The notes under the pieces were generated by a model, which was given only the letters and a program-made list of their open reading frames with translations, was not told where the DNA came from and ran no database searches. The position numbers and the translations under genes are program-made. DNA of 64,000 nt, taken from NCBI GenBank assembly GCA_950295325.1, contig OX485803.1, positions 65,985,554 through 66,049,553 of the forward strand, given 5' to 3'. Shown here in pieces: positions 37,034-54,864 of the stretch (positions are counted from its first letter, which is position 1; the number at the start of each line of letters is the position of its first letter). This stretch comes from Polytrichum commune. Taxonomy: Eukaryota; Streptophyta; Polytrichopsida; Polytrichales; Polytrichaceae.

Positions 37034-38089
37034 GGGCCGGTTTACACTATGGACCATGAAGTCGGACCATGAAAGATGGCCTTTGTCAATGGTTTGAGTT
37101 CATGGTCCAACTTCCATGGTCCGTCTTCTTAAAAAATTAGTTTTGAAAGCCTTGGGCCCCACTAGGTGTAAACCGAATGTGGACCAAGAAGAATGACCAT
37201 GCACCCAAAAGTGAAGGTACTGATTTTCCTAATACATGCCCAAAAAGGGAAATTTCAAAAATAAATAAATTCAAGTTTGACCATTCTCTTGTCTTCTTTT
37301 GGGCTTCATTTGTCTTCCCTTCTTGTTAAATGTGTCGAAGATGTGGCTTGCAAATCTTCTCACAACAAAAAAATGAGCGATTTAATTTGTACATGTTCAA
37401 TGTAATTTACATGTGACATGTACCTTAACTGACCTCAACTGACTTGGGACTCAAGACTTGGGACCCATGTGAAGTGGCAAAATCCCAACTTCCGTGCTCT
37501 CAACGGTTGAGATCGCACGGATCAACCTCGAGTGACTCAGGACTTGGGACCCGTGTGAAGTGGTGAAACCCCAACTTCCATGCCCTCAACAACTGAGATT
37601 GCACAAATTGACCTAAACCGACTTGGTACTTGGGACTTGAGACCCATGTGAAATGCTAAATCCCAATTTCCATGCTCTCAACGGCCGAGATTGCACAAAT
37701 TGACCTCAACTGACATGGGACTCAAGACTTGGGACCCATATGAAGTGGCAAAATCCCAACTTCCGTGCTCTCAACGGCTGAGATCGCACGGATCAACCTC
37801 GAGTGACTCGGGACTTGGGACCCGTGTGAAGTGGTGAAACCCCAACTTCCATGCTCTCAACAACTGAGATTGCACAAATTGACCTAAACCAACTTGGTAC
37901 TTGGGACTTGAGACCCATGTGAAATGCTAAATCCCAATTCCCATGCTCTCAACGGCCGAGATTGCACAGATTGACCTCAACTGACTTGGGACCCATGTGA
38001 AGTGGTAAAACCCCAACTTCCGTGCTCTCAACGGCTGAGATCGCACGGATCAACCTCGAGTGACTTGGGACTTAGGAGTGGCCCGGCCC
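37034..38089. mobile_element. GGGCC-ended PIF/Harbinger-like element containing a minisatellite
   Basis: Left end GGGCCGGTTTACACTATGGA preceded by TTA (37031-37033). The right end is GGAGTGGCCCGGCCC followed by TTA (38090-38092), a diverged inverse of the left end. The first ~400 bp are nearly identical to 39213-39613. The right half is occupied by the three-monomer tandem array at 37432-38070. Confidence 0.7.
37432..38070. repeat. higher-order minisatellite: A-B-C-A-B-C-A monomers of about 90 bp
   Basis: Each monomer contains 'cttgggacccRtgtgaaRtg', 'aaYcccaacttccRtgctct' and 'caacRgYtgagatYgcac'. Three monomer types are distinguishable: type A has cgcacggatcaacctcgagt, type B has gcacaaattgacctaaacc, type C has cggccgagattgcacaRatt. 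Type A monomers fall at 37492, 37763 and 38020, giving a higher-order period of about 271 bp (257 bp for the last, which lacks 14 bp). Confidence 0.9.
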
Positions 38090-38119
38090 TTAACTTAATG
38101 GTGCTTAGTTGAGTGAGTC

Positions 38120-38383
38120 AAGTCCAAGAGCACCCAAGTATCCACGATTTTTGACCCCCCAGCCCACGTGGCTTTGCCTGCCTGCCTCCCTCAAACTTGT
38201 TTTATGCTCTCGACCAGATATTTGGTTTCGTACCCAACCTCACAATATGGGTCCCAGTTCCTTGCGTGACAAAGGCAGTTGTCTCGGGAGATTTGTGGCC
38301 ATAATCGCTCAAATTCGGAGTGTGTTCTCTCCAACTCCAACCGCTTCCATGATGTCCTGATCTTTCGGTTTTGCTTGACTACA
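38120..38383. other. intergenic DNA with a fragment of the AACCGGTT family end
   Basis: At about 38281-38370 the text 'tcgggagatttgtggccata' then 'atcgctcaaattcggagtg' and 'tgatctttcggtttt' matches one terminal region of the AACCGGTT MITE (compare 34130-34215). The rest is unassigned. Confidence 0.4.
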
Positions 38384-38863
38384 CTAACCATGGTATTAAC
38401 CCTTAAAGGACAATGCTGCCCCACGGGCTTGGTATTATTTTGGGAAAATCTTGTTCAAAACTTCTACTCCATTGCACCAAATGGGGTTTTTAGAATGCCA
38501 AATCGAGCACCTTAGCAAGATCTATACTTCATTAGAATAGAGCCTATGTAAATTAATTGGTTAATCATGCTTAAAATGAATTTTAAAGTATATTTTGGGT
38601 GTGGTATCGGTTAACCATTGTATTAACCCTTAAAGGACAATGCTGCCCCACGGGCTTGGTATTATTTTGGGAGAATCTTGTTCAAAACTTCTACTCCATT
38701 GCACCAAATGGGGTTTTTAGAATGCCAAATCGAGCACCTTAGCAAGATCTATACTTCTTTAGAATAGAGCCTATGTAAATTAATTGGTTAATCATGCTTA
38801 AAATGAATTTTAAAAGATATTTTGGGTGTGGTATCGGGAAAGCATATGTCCTTTAAGGGTTAA
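38384..38863. mobile_element. MITE with an internal 227-bp tandem duplication and 17-bp perfect inverted ends
   Basis: TTAACCCTTAAAGGACA occurs at 38396 and again at 38623. Its exact reverse complement TGTCCTTTAAGGGTTAA lies at 38847-38863. The two direct copies (period 227 bp) differ at only a few positions. The simplest reading is a MITE whose body was tandemly duplicated, leaving two left ends and one right end. Confidence 0.85.
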
Positions 38864-38923
38864 GTGTCATACGGTGTGTTATGCCACTATGGTAACTATT
38901 CCAATGACACTTCTTACGAAAGG
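38861..38923. repeat. left arm of a long-range inverted repeat
   Basis: The text taagtgtcatacggtgtgtt then atgccactatggtaactatt and gacacttctta is matched, inverted and about 80% similar, at 41336-41398. The two arms bracket 2.4 kb that includes the GGGCC element 39213-40609 and a SINE candidate. Confidence 0.6.
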
Positions 38924-39626
38924 GTGAACAAATATTGTCACGGATGACGGATGAGTTCATCCGTTGGATGAAACCCTACCTTCATTCATCAACAACCTTG
39001 TGATGAAACATTGTCATGGATGATTGAAAATTGGAGGGAAAAAATCATTCACTTGGTTAGTGACAGTGATTGCAACACTGTAAACCTATGATCTTCTCCA
39101 AAAATTTACGAGGAATGACAAATGATGTTGGGTTACCATTTAGTGTTGGTGACACTATACCGTGGTTTACAATTAATATTAAGAACCGGACACGTGGAAT
39201 TGGTGACACTAAGGGCCAGTTTACACTATGGACCATGAAGTCAGACCATGGAAGAGGGCCTTTTCCGATGGTCCGAGTTCATGATCAAACTTCCATGATC
39301 CAACTTCTGAAAAAAATTAGTTTTGAAAGCCTTGGACCCCTCACTAGGTGTACACTGAATATGGACCAAGACGAATGACCATGCACCAAAAAGCGAATGT
39401 GCTGATTTTTTTTAATACATGTCCAACAAAAAGGGCAATTTTGAAAGAAAGTTCAAGTTTGATCATTCTCTTGTCTTCTCTTGAGCTTCACTTATGTTCG
39501 CTTCTTGTTAAATGTGTCGAGGATGTGGTTTGCAAAACCTCTCACAACAATTTTTACAAAAAATGAGCAATTTTATTTGTACATGTGACATGTAATTTAC
39601 ATGTGACATGTACCTTGTGTTGTCAG

Positions 39627-39898
39627 TACACTAAATAGGATTTCCGATGTTTGATTATATTTAATGTTATTACCACCCTACCTTGCTCACCACTAATTTT
39701 CAATTCTTTGATAATTAGTGTTAAAAGATTTGCTAGAAGATATGTTGGAATTCTCCTTTTATAATTTTATAATTATTTTTTTCATATCCATACTAGCACT
39801 AAATTCAAACATGTAACTTCCACATGTTACCAAAGTTGATATTTAGTGTATGTATTGATATTTAGTGTATCAAACACTAAATATCCTATTTAGTGTAG
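39627..39898. mobile_element. nested MITE with CACTAAATAGGAT inverted ends
   Basis: Left end ACACTAAATAGGAT and right end ATCCTATTTAGTGTAG are inverse. Additional internal copies of tatttagtgta lie near the right end. The element sits inside the GGGCC element 39213-40609. TA flanks both ends, but this is too short to prove a target duplication. Confidence 0.65.
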
Positions 39899-39912
39899 TA
39901 AAAACTATGCGA

Positions 39913-39949
39913 AAAAGAACCGCAATCGTTTTCCCATTGCGGTTCTTTT
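39913..39949. repeat. perfect 14-bp hairpin
   Basis: aaaagaaccgcaat and attgcggttctttt are exact reverse complements separated by 9 nt. It lies just after the nested MITE. Confidence 0.85.
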
Positions 39950-40015
39950 AACCAACATAATCTATAGTCACTAAACAACTACATGTTTTTCTTTTTTCTT
40001 TTGCAACAGTAAACT

Positions 40016-40109
40016 TGAAATGTTTTGGGGCGTGTAATATACCATTGGAAAGGTATTTTCAAGACTTTTCCAACCGTGTATTACACGCCCCCAGAATTCA
40101 AACATTTCA
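40016..40109. repeat. long imperfect hairpin, arms about 40 nt
   Basis: The left arm (tgaaatgttttggggcgtgt then aatataccattggaaa) pairs with the right arm (tttccaaccgtgtattacac then gcccccagaattcaaacatttca). The loop is about 10 nt, with a few mismatches and a small bulge. It sits in the interior of the GGGCC element. Confidence 0.8.
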
Positions 40110-40639
40110 GTTGGTAGGTCTAAAAGACAAATTTGCACTTGAATTCTTGTGTTCTAGATGTCCGAAATTGTTTGGTGAAACATGTGGGAACCGGTTTAAG
40201 GGGTAGGGCAAGGTAGAAGTGGTATCTCTCATGGGCTATGATATGGTGAAGGCACATAGAGGGTAGATATGTTGAAAAGTGTGGCTTGTGATCCTTACCT
40301 AGTGGGAAGAGTTATATATTAAGCCCTAAACATAATTTCATTAAAGATTTATTAAAACAACGTTTCTTTGCCCTTTGTTTTTTTCCTACTATACCACCTC
40401 TCTTGCCTCTTTCACCGCAAAACCCGTTGGGCCATGTCAATGCATTTATTAGGCCTTGAAAGTTGTATTTTTGGGACCTCGACCTCCATAGTCCCTTTGT
40501 CATTTTTGCCTTACTGTAAACCGAAGTGGTCCCGGGACAAGTTCAGCAGCCAATCAACGCTCTTACAATGCCATGGGACAACTTCATGGTCCATAGTGTA
40601 AACCGGCCCTAAATATCATAGTAGCGTAGTTTAGGGTAT

Positions 40640-40765
40640 ATCCCAGAGGATTCCTCTACAATGATTGCTAATTCTCATGAAGTCTTGAACTCCAACTGGT
40701 TATTTCTCAAATTCAACCGATTCACATGTAACTAGCTGTAGGTTCTCCTTGTGCATAGGACAGAA
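40640..40765. mobile_element. fragment of the AACCGGTT-family MITE
   Basis: The text tatatcccagaggattcctc, then tcatgaagtcttgaactcca, 'actggttatttctcaaattcaaccgattca' (in parts) and 'taactagctgtaggttctcc' follows the inverted order of the family. Confidence 0.55.
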
Positions 40766-40819
40766 CGCATTCAATGGTCTCAAAGCAACTACGATTCGTT
40801 TGTAAGTACACTAAACAAT

Positions 40820-41028
40820 GCTTTTTTATTTTTTATTTTTTTAATTTTTTGAGGCAAAAGGCCAACATGCCAACGCCAAAGCACAAGGTACAATTGACCA
40901 CCTTACAAGTTATCCTATCAAGTAGAGAGGAGACTTCATAGCCGGGAATCGAACCGCCAACTTCCTCCTTGAGTTTTGGGTATCTCTCCACCACCATCAT
41001 CCAGTAGTTTAGGGTCATCTCGGACCAC
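40820..41028 (-). mobile_element. tRNA-derived SINE candidate, copy 2
   Basis: On the minus strand: head ccgagatgaccctaaactac, then ggtggtggagagatacc, a perfect polymerase III B box GGTTCGATTCC, a unique body of about 120 nt, and an A-rich tail (T-rich at 40820-40850 on the plus strand). The head is shared with 33640-33757. The tRNA-like head, B box and A-rich tail are SINE hallmarks. No target duplication was confirmed. Confidence 0.6.
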
Positions 41029-41335
41029 CCAAACAATGCATTTAGCGTCACCAATTCTACTTGCTTTGCTCAATACTAATAGTAAACCGATCTTGTAGTG
41101 TCACCAACACCAAATGTAGGCCTAGCAGTATTTGTCCTTCCTTGAAAATGTTTTTGGACATTATAGATTTACACTGGTGCAATAACTATAAGTGATTTTC
41201 CGTCCAGGTTTCATTCATTTGTGATGACATTTCATTAGAGGAAATGTTAGGATGTAAAATGCACCAAATTTTGTTTCAACAATTGACATTGAGGTGAACT
41301 AAAAGTAAGTTGGGATGACAATACTTATAGCGTAT

Positions 41336-41398
41336 TCATAAGAAGTGTCACTAAAGAAGTTACCACGGTGGCATAAAACACCACATGACACTAAACAC
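41336..41398. repeat. right arm of a long-range inverted repeat
   Basis: cataagaagtgtcactaaag then gttaccacggtggcataaaa and caccacatgacac is the diverged inverse of 38861-38923. It is followed directly by cacaatatttagtgtagtg, an ACACTAAATA-family end. Confidence 0.6.
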
Positions 41399-42829
41399 AA
41401 TATTTAGTGTAGTGCCCACCCAACACTTATCACTATATTTGTTAATTAGAGACTTTGGAAAGTTTCAAAATAAATGCAAATGCTTTAATATCTAGTTCAA
41501 TTTCTCATTGTGAGGACATATATATGTGCCACATTGGTTAGTGCCGCCCATGCAAATCACTTTATTAAGTCATATTGAATATATTTTTGTGTTTTTCTTG
41601 TTCTTTATTTGAAAAAATACGTTTTTAAATAATCTCAAAATCATGAGAATGTCTCTGATTACCGAATATAGTGATACTTAGTTCTTGCCCTCCGACCTTG
41701 TTAATTTGGAAGGCCAAAGTGACAAGTGCAGTTTGTGCCTCCTGGAGTTTCACAGGTTCAATGTTGAAAGGAGAACGAATATGTGCGGCATATGTTGCAA
41801 AGTCATTCTTCTTGATCGAACACCCACATTTGAGTGGTAACGTATGTGAGTGTTATATGGTTTGTTGTTCATGTTCTCCAACTTTTACTAATTAGATTTC
41901 CACGACGAAACTTGTGTTGCATTGGCAAATCCACGATGTAGCATAAGCAAAAATCAGATTGAAAATCGGACTTTCCCTTATTTAATTGTGGTTATTGGAA
42001 GTGCACGTCTATTGATTCTTTGATTGCATAGGTTCTCCTAATAGTGTCCATTGTTGAGTGTGGAATAATTATTGAAAACTTGAAGACACAGTCCAATCTT
42101 GTTTAAACATGTGTCTTTATGGTGTTTGTTTCTCTGATCCTCACCGAACTACACACCCATCAAATATAGGTGACTGATTTAAGAATTGTAACTGAATAAC
42201 ACTCACATATTTTACATGGCAAGCATTGTAGCTAAGAACGTATATCAAAATGACATGGAAATCTTGGTCGATGTGCTCAAAGTGTAGACATTAATGTGGG
42301 TTACATAAATGATGCGATTGGGAAAGTGTGCGTGATCATTTAAGAGGAAGAGGATATGAATCGCTTTGACCTCTAATAACTTTATGCATCGCCACTTCGA
42401 TTCCAATATAATGGAGAACTTATGTAGTTTGCAATTGCTGCCCGGACTAATAATTCTTTATTCAATCCAATGGTCAAACTTGTTTGTGGAGTTAAAACTT
42501 CTTGGAAGTGTGCACAAAAAGGCTACATACCTTAAGGATGGATTTATGATGGGGTGCAGGACCAAAGAACCTACACAATTGGTTAATAGGAAAATTTGGA
42601 CTCAACTAGTTAAAATTAGGGTCTGAGTCAAAAGTATGAAAGATTGAAGCGCTTGGTGCTAATGTTGGACCACTTTTCCAACAAATCTTGCTAAGAGTCA
42701 ACTGGAAAAAAAGGTATTCCTCCTACTTTGAGAAACTAATTTCAAGCTCAATGGGTGCAATCTTAGCCCACGAGTAAGATCCATTGAGAGGTATTTTGAA
42801 TGCCAAGTATCTTGAACCCATAGTCTAGG
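41399..42829. other. intergenic DNA with a partial dispersed-repeat copy
   Basis: The only recognised piece is at about 42015-42190 ('ggttctcctaatagtgtcca', 'cacagtccaatcttgtttaa', 'acatgtgtctttatggtgt'), matching the right half of the ~350-bp dispersed repeat. No gene. Confidence 0.4.
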
Positions 42830-43090
42830 GTAGACATGTCTATTTGGTTACTTATCTTAATAAGGCCACCTACGATATATTTGAGTGGCATGTGGTTGGT
42901 TGTGGCTCCAAGAATAGATACCAAAAAGACATGTGTTTAAACGAGATTAGACTGTGCACTCAAATAAATGATCTCTACTCTAAGCTCAACATAAATGTGG
43001 AGATATGTACAACCATTTAAAGAACACGAGAATCTTCACTTTGATAATGAGTAAGATATTCATATGAGCTCCGAAAATCACGAGGAGAGT
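42830..43090. repeat. inverted copy of the dispersed ~350-bp repeat
   Basis: Reads in reverse order relative to the 20-22 kb copies: 'gacatgtctatttggttact', 'gacatgtgtttaaacgagatt', 'gagaatcttcactttgataa' and 'atgagctccgaaaatcacgag'. A second piece of the same orientation lies at 45140-45250 and shares a further 'gtggctacggcctcgattYgg' extension. Confidence 0.5.
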
Positions 43091-43300
43091 GGCTACGGCC
43101 TCGATTTGGAACTTCTAACCATCTTGTATTGGGTGCGTGTTTCATATAAGGTAGGAAAAACCGAAATCAATGAATGACCACTACTAGTGCATTGAACTAG
43201 GGGTATCATGAGTCTTGTGTGGACCCAAAATGGCTGACTGCAAAAGTGGTGGCCTAAAAAGGATGTTGTGAAAGGTGGGATGCAATGATTGACTGGATAG

Positions 43301-43892
43301 GTGTTGTTTCACACCACTTGCGATCACTTTTGGATGCCACTGAGTTAACTGTATTGTGTGCATCCGTATGCAGAGTAGGATATTTTGATGCTCAAATTAG
43401 GGAGACTCTATTTGTACAAGTAGCAAGTTTGACTTATTTGCCTCTTTGGGAGAATGTAACTATCTATTCACATGGGATGAAATTACGAAACAACTTGCAT
43501 TCCTCACCATTTCCTCGTCTCCATGTCTGAAGAATATTGCACAAACTTCAAGCCACCCTTTTTGGCCTAATGAGCTCATCTTCACCGTCTTCCATACCTT
43601 AGATGTTGTTTCTTACCACTTGCGATCACTTGTAGATGCCATCAAGTGAACCGCCTTGTGTGCGTTTGTATGCGAAGTAAGATATGTTGATGCTCAAAGG
43701 AGGGAGACTCTAGTGTACAAAGCCAGGGTTGGACTTACCCGCGTCTGTGGGGAAATGTAACTAATTACTTACACAGAATAAAATCATGAAAACAACTTGC
43801 ATTTCGTGTACTCCATCTCTGAAAAAAGATCGCACAAAGTTCAAGCCACTCTTTCTACCCGAGTCGGCTCAATTTCACCATTCGTTTTCCGT
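43301..43892. repeat. diverged tandem duplication, about 300-bp unit
   Basis: Units start at 43301 and 43602. Both carry 'accacttgcgatcactt', 'gatgctcaaa', 'agggagactct', 'aaacaacttgcatt', 'gcacaaa' and 'ttcaagccac'. Divergence is substantial, so the duplication is old. Confidence 0.75.
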
Positions 43893-43968
43893 AAATCTAC
43901 CTGAACGCAAGAAGTGGCTGGTCAAAGGAAGCAACCATTGAAGACCCACCCATGTACCTGAGATGTAG

Positions 43969-43985
43969 TAAACCCTAAACCCTAG
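43969..43985. repeat. short telomere-like motif (AAACCCT repeats)
   Basis: taaaccctaaaccctag holds two and a bit units of the plant telomere repeat. A stretch this short may be a telo-box or chance; it is not a telomere. Confidence 0.5.
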
Positions 43986-44120
43986 CTGCTAAGAAGGTCA
44001 CCCTCGTGCCTCCTGGCGGTCGGGTCAGAGTAGCACGTGAATACACTTGAATGCCCACGGCAAGGGTGCCCATGAACACCCCCGGCCTGCACATGCCCCC
44101 TCTTCGCCTCCAGTCAGGGT

Positions 44121-45060
44121 CAGTGATTGGGGAGATTTTTGGGCATACTCGGTTGAGATCCTAGTGTTTGCAAGTCCAAGCCCTATGGTGGGGGAGAACC
44201 GGCAGTTAGTTACAGATGAACCGGCCGAGTTTGAGAAACAACCGGTTGAAGTTGAAGATTGCAGGAAAATTACCGATCGTTTTAGAGGAATTTATAGAAG
44301 AATAGATAGACCCCAATTTCATAAAGGAAACCCGAAGGATGTCAACATGTCACCGGTTGGACTTGCCAACCCTAGGATCTCAACTGATCATGTCCAAAAA
44401 TCTCCCCGATCACTGGTCCAACCAATTACATGTTGACATCCTTCGGTTTTCCTATATTAATTTGAGGTATATTCCATGAAATTCCTCGAAAGCGATCGGT
44501 AATTCTCCTGAAGTCTTGAAGTAGCTTTGACCGGTTCTTTCTCCAACTCAACCGGTTCATCTGTAACTAGCTGTCGGTTCTCGCCGATCAGTGGTCCGGG
44601 TTTTGCAAGACTTGTCCTGATTGGTGTCGACGCTGACCGACCCCATCGCTGCCCTTGCCAGCAAACCGGTTGAGTTTGAGAAACGGCCAGTTGAAAATTC
44701 AAGATGTCATGAAAATTAACCCATCATTCTAGAGGAATCTATAGAAGATGCCTCGAATGTGTGAAGAAAAACCAAAGTATTGCAACATGTAACCGGTTGG
44801 GCTCGGAAACACTAGTATTTCGACTGATTATGCCTGAAATTCTCCCTGGACACTGCTTCAAACGAACCGGTTGAGTTTGAGGAACAGCCAGTTAAAAGTT
44901 TAGGACGTCAGTAAAATTTACCCAGCATTCTTGAGGAATTTATAGAATATGCCTGGAATGTATGGAGAAAAACCAAAGTATTGCAACATGTAACCGGTTG
45001 GGCTTGGAAACACTAGAATTTCGACTGATTATGGCTGAAAACCTCCACGGACACTAGTTT
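44121..45060. mobile_element. cluster of AACCGGTT-family MITE copies, including an inverted pair
   Basis: A terminal piece at 44121-44180 is followed by a full copy at about 44186-44412. An abutting inverted copy lies at about 44413-44595, and two partial head-to-tail copies start at about 44661 and 44866. Shared blocks: 'gatgaaccggYYgagttYga', 'aaccggttgaa', 'aRgaatttatRgaa', 'caacatgtaaccggttgg' and 'ctccccgRtcact'. Each copy has several AACCGGTT palindromes. Confidence 0.75.
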
Positions 45061-47137
45061 GAGAGAAATTGGATTGAGTGTTCAAAATATGGTAAGTGTT
45101 CTAGGTGGGGGGGCTTATATGACTATTGAATGAGCATGAGCATGAGAATCTTCACTTTGATAATGAGTAAGATATTCATACGAGCTCTGAAAATCACGAG
45201 GAGAGTGGCTACGGCCTCGATTCGGAACGTCTAACCATCTTGTACTACTAATTGCGTGTTTCTTATCCTAAGTTGGGAAAAAAGAAAAAAAGAAAAAAAG
45301 AAAAAAGAAAAGGCAGACATTTAAGACCCAACTACCGTAGTGGGTTTCTTTAGATGGTGGAATACCTGGGTGGATGGGAATTATTCCATATAGATGTAAC
45401 CCTAATTAATCCACCTAAAACGCCTTGAAATAGGTTGTACATTGGATGTTACTTATTTCAGATAATGTGACACCAGAACCAGATAATGTTACACTAATTT
45501 CAAAAAAGACTGAAATTAGTGTAATGAGACACACTGGAAATGAATGAGTCACAACCCTATAAGGGCAGGCTTTATACATGGACAGAGGGTTGGGGGTACC
45601 TGTTGTATAGTTGTAATGACAGTACTAACCATGCAACACTCTTATGCCTGCGTATTGATTGTGATGATTGATAATCAATACGAAATTTCATAATATTATA
45701 ATGATGATTTTTGCCACACCAATGGCAAAAATTAGGGCTGTTAAAAACACTTGAAGGCTCGAGTAAGATTAATAGGCCAAGTTCTTCAAAAGAGAATGGA
45801 ATTATAATCTCTTGGATATCAGGAGATCATTCATTACTTGGAGTGCTCAATCATAGCACCATTCAAAAGAGTATTGACCTTATTTAAGTTGGGCCGACAA
45901 ACAACAACAAGCAGATAACATAGCATTGAGTAATGGAATTACAACAATAATGATGAATGGCATGCATAACCTTCTAATGTGCAATTCATGCATAGCCTTC
46001 TAATGCGCGATTCATGCATGCATATTCTCCTTCCTTTTGATCACTCTGTCCTACAAAAATATCATTAGACCCAGCCATGAGAACAACTGTGCCTACCAAC
46101 AAATACTTGGACATTTTGATTTGATTTCACTCCTAGGAATGGCAAGGATAACAACTCAGAGATTACATCTTACCCTACGCCAAGCCCTCCTAACTGAAAA
46201 TGGTACATTTGCAAGGGCCTCTTGCAAAACCTCACATGGGAACTAGTCAATTTGAAGATTTATGAAGGAATGCACTCTAATCACAATCGCCTTACAAAAT
46301 ATGAGCGTTGTAAAGGTTAAAATACAATGCTCGTAACATGGCCCCTCATGCACGCTCTCAAACCTCACATTGAAGCAGCACCAAGGGTTATTATCTCATT
46401 CTCCCTCCTGTGCAGCTCTTCCCTGCAGCAAAGTATTTTGTGTATTCTGGTACATAGGCACTCTTCTGTCCAATCTTCATATCTACACAACAGGATGCTC
46501 CTTGTGTCTTTGTACAAGTCTCTACAACATCCATGTTTGCCCCAAAAAGGATCCTGCTATCCAGTTTAGACAGATGATATTAGTTTGCAATTCTAAGAGA
46601 TCAAAGTATGAAATCCCTTATGATCAATAATAGTGCAAAATTATAAATCCATACTGGAGAATCAAGAAACCTAACGTGTCTAAAGACAGTGAAACATCCA
46701 TGTTTGTCCCCAATAGGATCCTGCATTGCAATTTTCAACAGATTATATGGGTTTCCATTCTGAAGATAAAAATATGAAATCACTTCCAATCAATAATAAT
46801 GTACAATTTTAATTCCAAGTGAACACTAAAGAAACCTAAACTCTGTAAAGACAGTGAACAACACCAATTTGAACACACTTTACTGGGAGGGTGTTTATGT
46901 GTGGGTAGATCAATGAGGCTGAACCTAGTCTTGTAAAACGGCGCAACCCTGAAATTGTCGAACCCCTTGAATATGTACAACATCCACATCATTGTGCAAC
47001 ATATACATAGTACTTGAGGTCCTGATCACATGGCAGAGACATTATCATCACCAAAAAAGATCCAGTACATCCCTTGCATTACCTTCCAACCTTGGAAACT
47101 GCTAACAAGAAAATGGCTCCTGAGGTCCATGCCGCAA
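45061..47137. other. intergenic DNA and probable TGS1 3' untranslated region
   Basis: Holds an A-rich simple repeat (45276-45311, AAAAAAG units) and a perfect hairpin at 45489-45524 (ttacactaatttca / tgaaattagtgtaa, 8-nt loop). The last few hundred bases before 47138 are likely TGS1 3' untranslated sequence. No other gene. Confidence 0.45.
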
Positions 47138-54363
<7,226 letters not shown>

Positions 54364-54499
54364 AGCCGAATCCGTTTGCCTGTCAAAACCCAAATCCTCG
54401 ATTTCAATTTCACCAACGCACAAGGAAAAGCAAGGGAAGTGCAGGATATCCGCCTGATACCCTGATCTATGTCAGAACGTCAGAACATCTATACACATC

Positions 54500-54625
54500 A
54501 AGAACGGCGACAACCCACCGCTATTTACAGATGAACCGGTTGAGGTTGAGAAATACCCGGTTGAGGCTCAACACTTCAGAGAATTACCGACCGTTTTAGA
54601 GGAATCTATGAAATATGCCTACCCA
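54500..54625. mobile_element. fragment of the AACCGGTT-family MITE near the TGS1 5' end
   Basis: tatttacagatgaaccggtt, gagaaatacccggttgag, 'acttcagagaattaccgacc' and 'agaggaatctatgaaatatg' match the family core. It lies 140 bp upstream of the TGS1 ATG, so it could overlap the promoter or leader. Confidence 0.65.
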
Positions 54626-54864
54626 TGTTCAAATCAAAATTCAGCACTCATGTGGTCGCGCAAACATCATTCTCCTGTATTTTGCACATTTTGCACCTCA
54701 TGAATTGTTTGGAACAAGAGTACTTGAACAACGTCTCTTTTCTCTATCTCTTTCCAATAGCGGCATGATTCATGACGTGTATTTGAGTTTGATGCACTTG
54801 ACCAGAATCAAGAGACACTCTTTCTTACCCATTATGTATTGTTTAGTTTAGGGTTATAAGTTTC

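Larger units (their letters stand above)
39213..40609. mobile_element. PIF/Harbinger-like non-autonomous element with TAA duplication
   Basis: Inverted ends GGGCCAGTTTACACTATGGA and the complement of GGGCCGGTTTACACTATGGA, continuing through CCATGAAGT. It is flanked by TAA at 39210-39212 and 40610-40612. The 1.4-kb interior is non-coding and hosts a nested ACACTAAATA-type MITE (39627-39898) and a strong hairpin (40016-40109). The left 400 bp match the element at 37034. Confidence 0.85.

Noticed and set aside
40930-41028. Possible tRNA gene
   Set aside because: The B box is good, but no cloverleaf with acceptor and anticodon stems can be drawn; an A-rich tail and a related copy favour a SINE.
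43969-43985. Interstitial telomere
   Set aside because: Only about two AAACCCT units, too short to call a telomeric tract.
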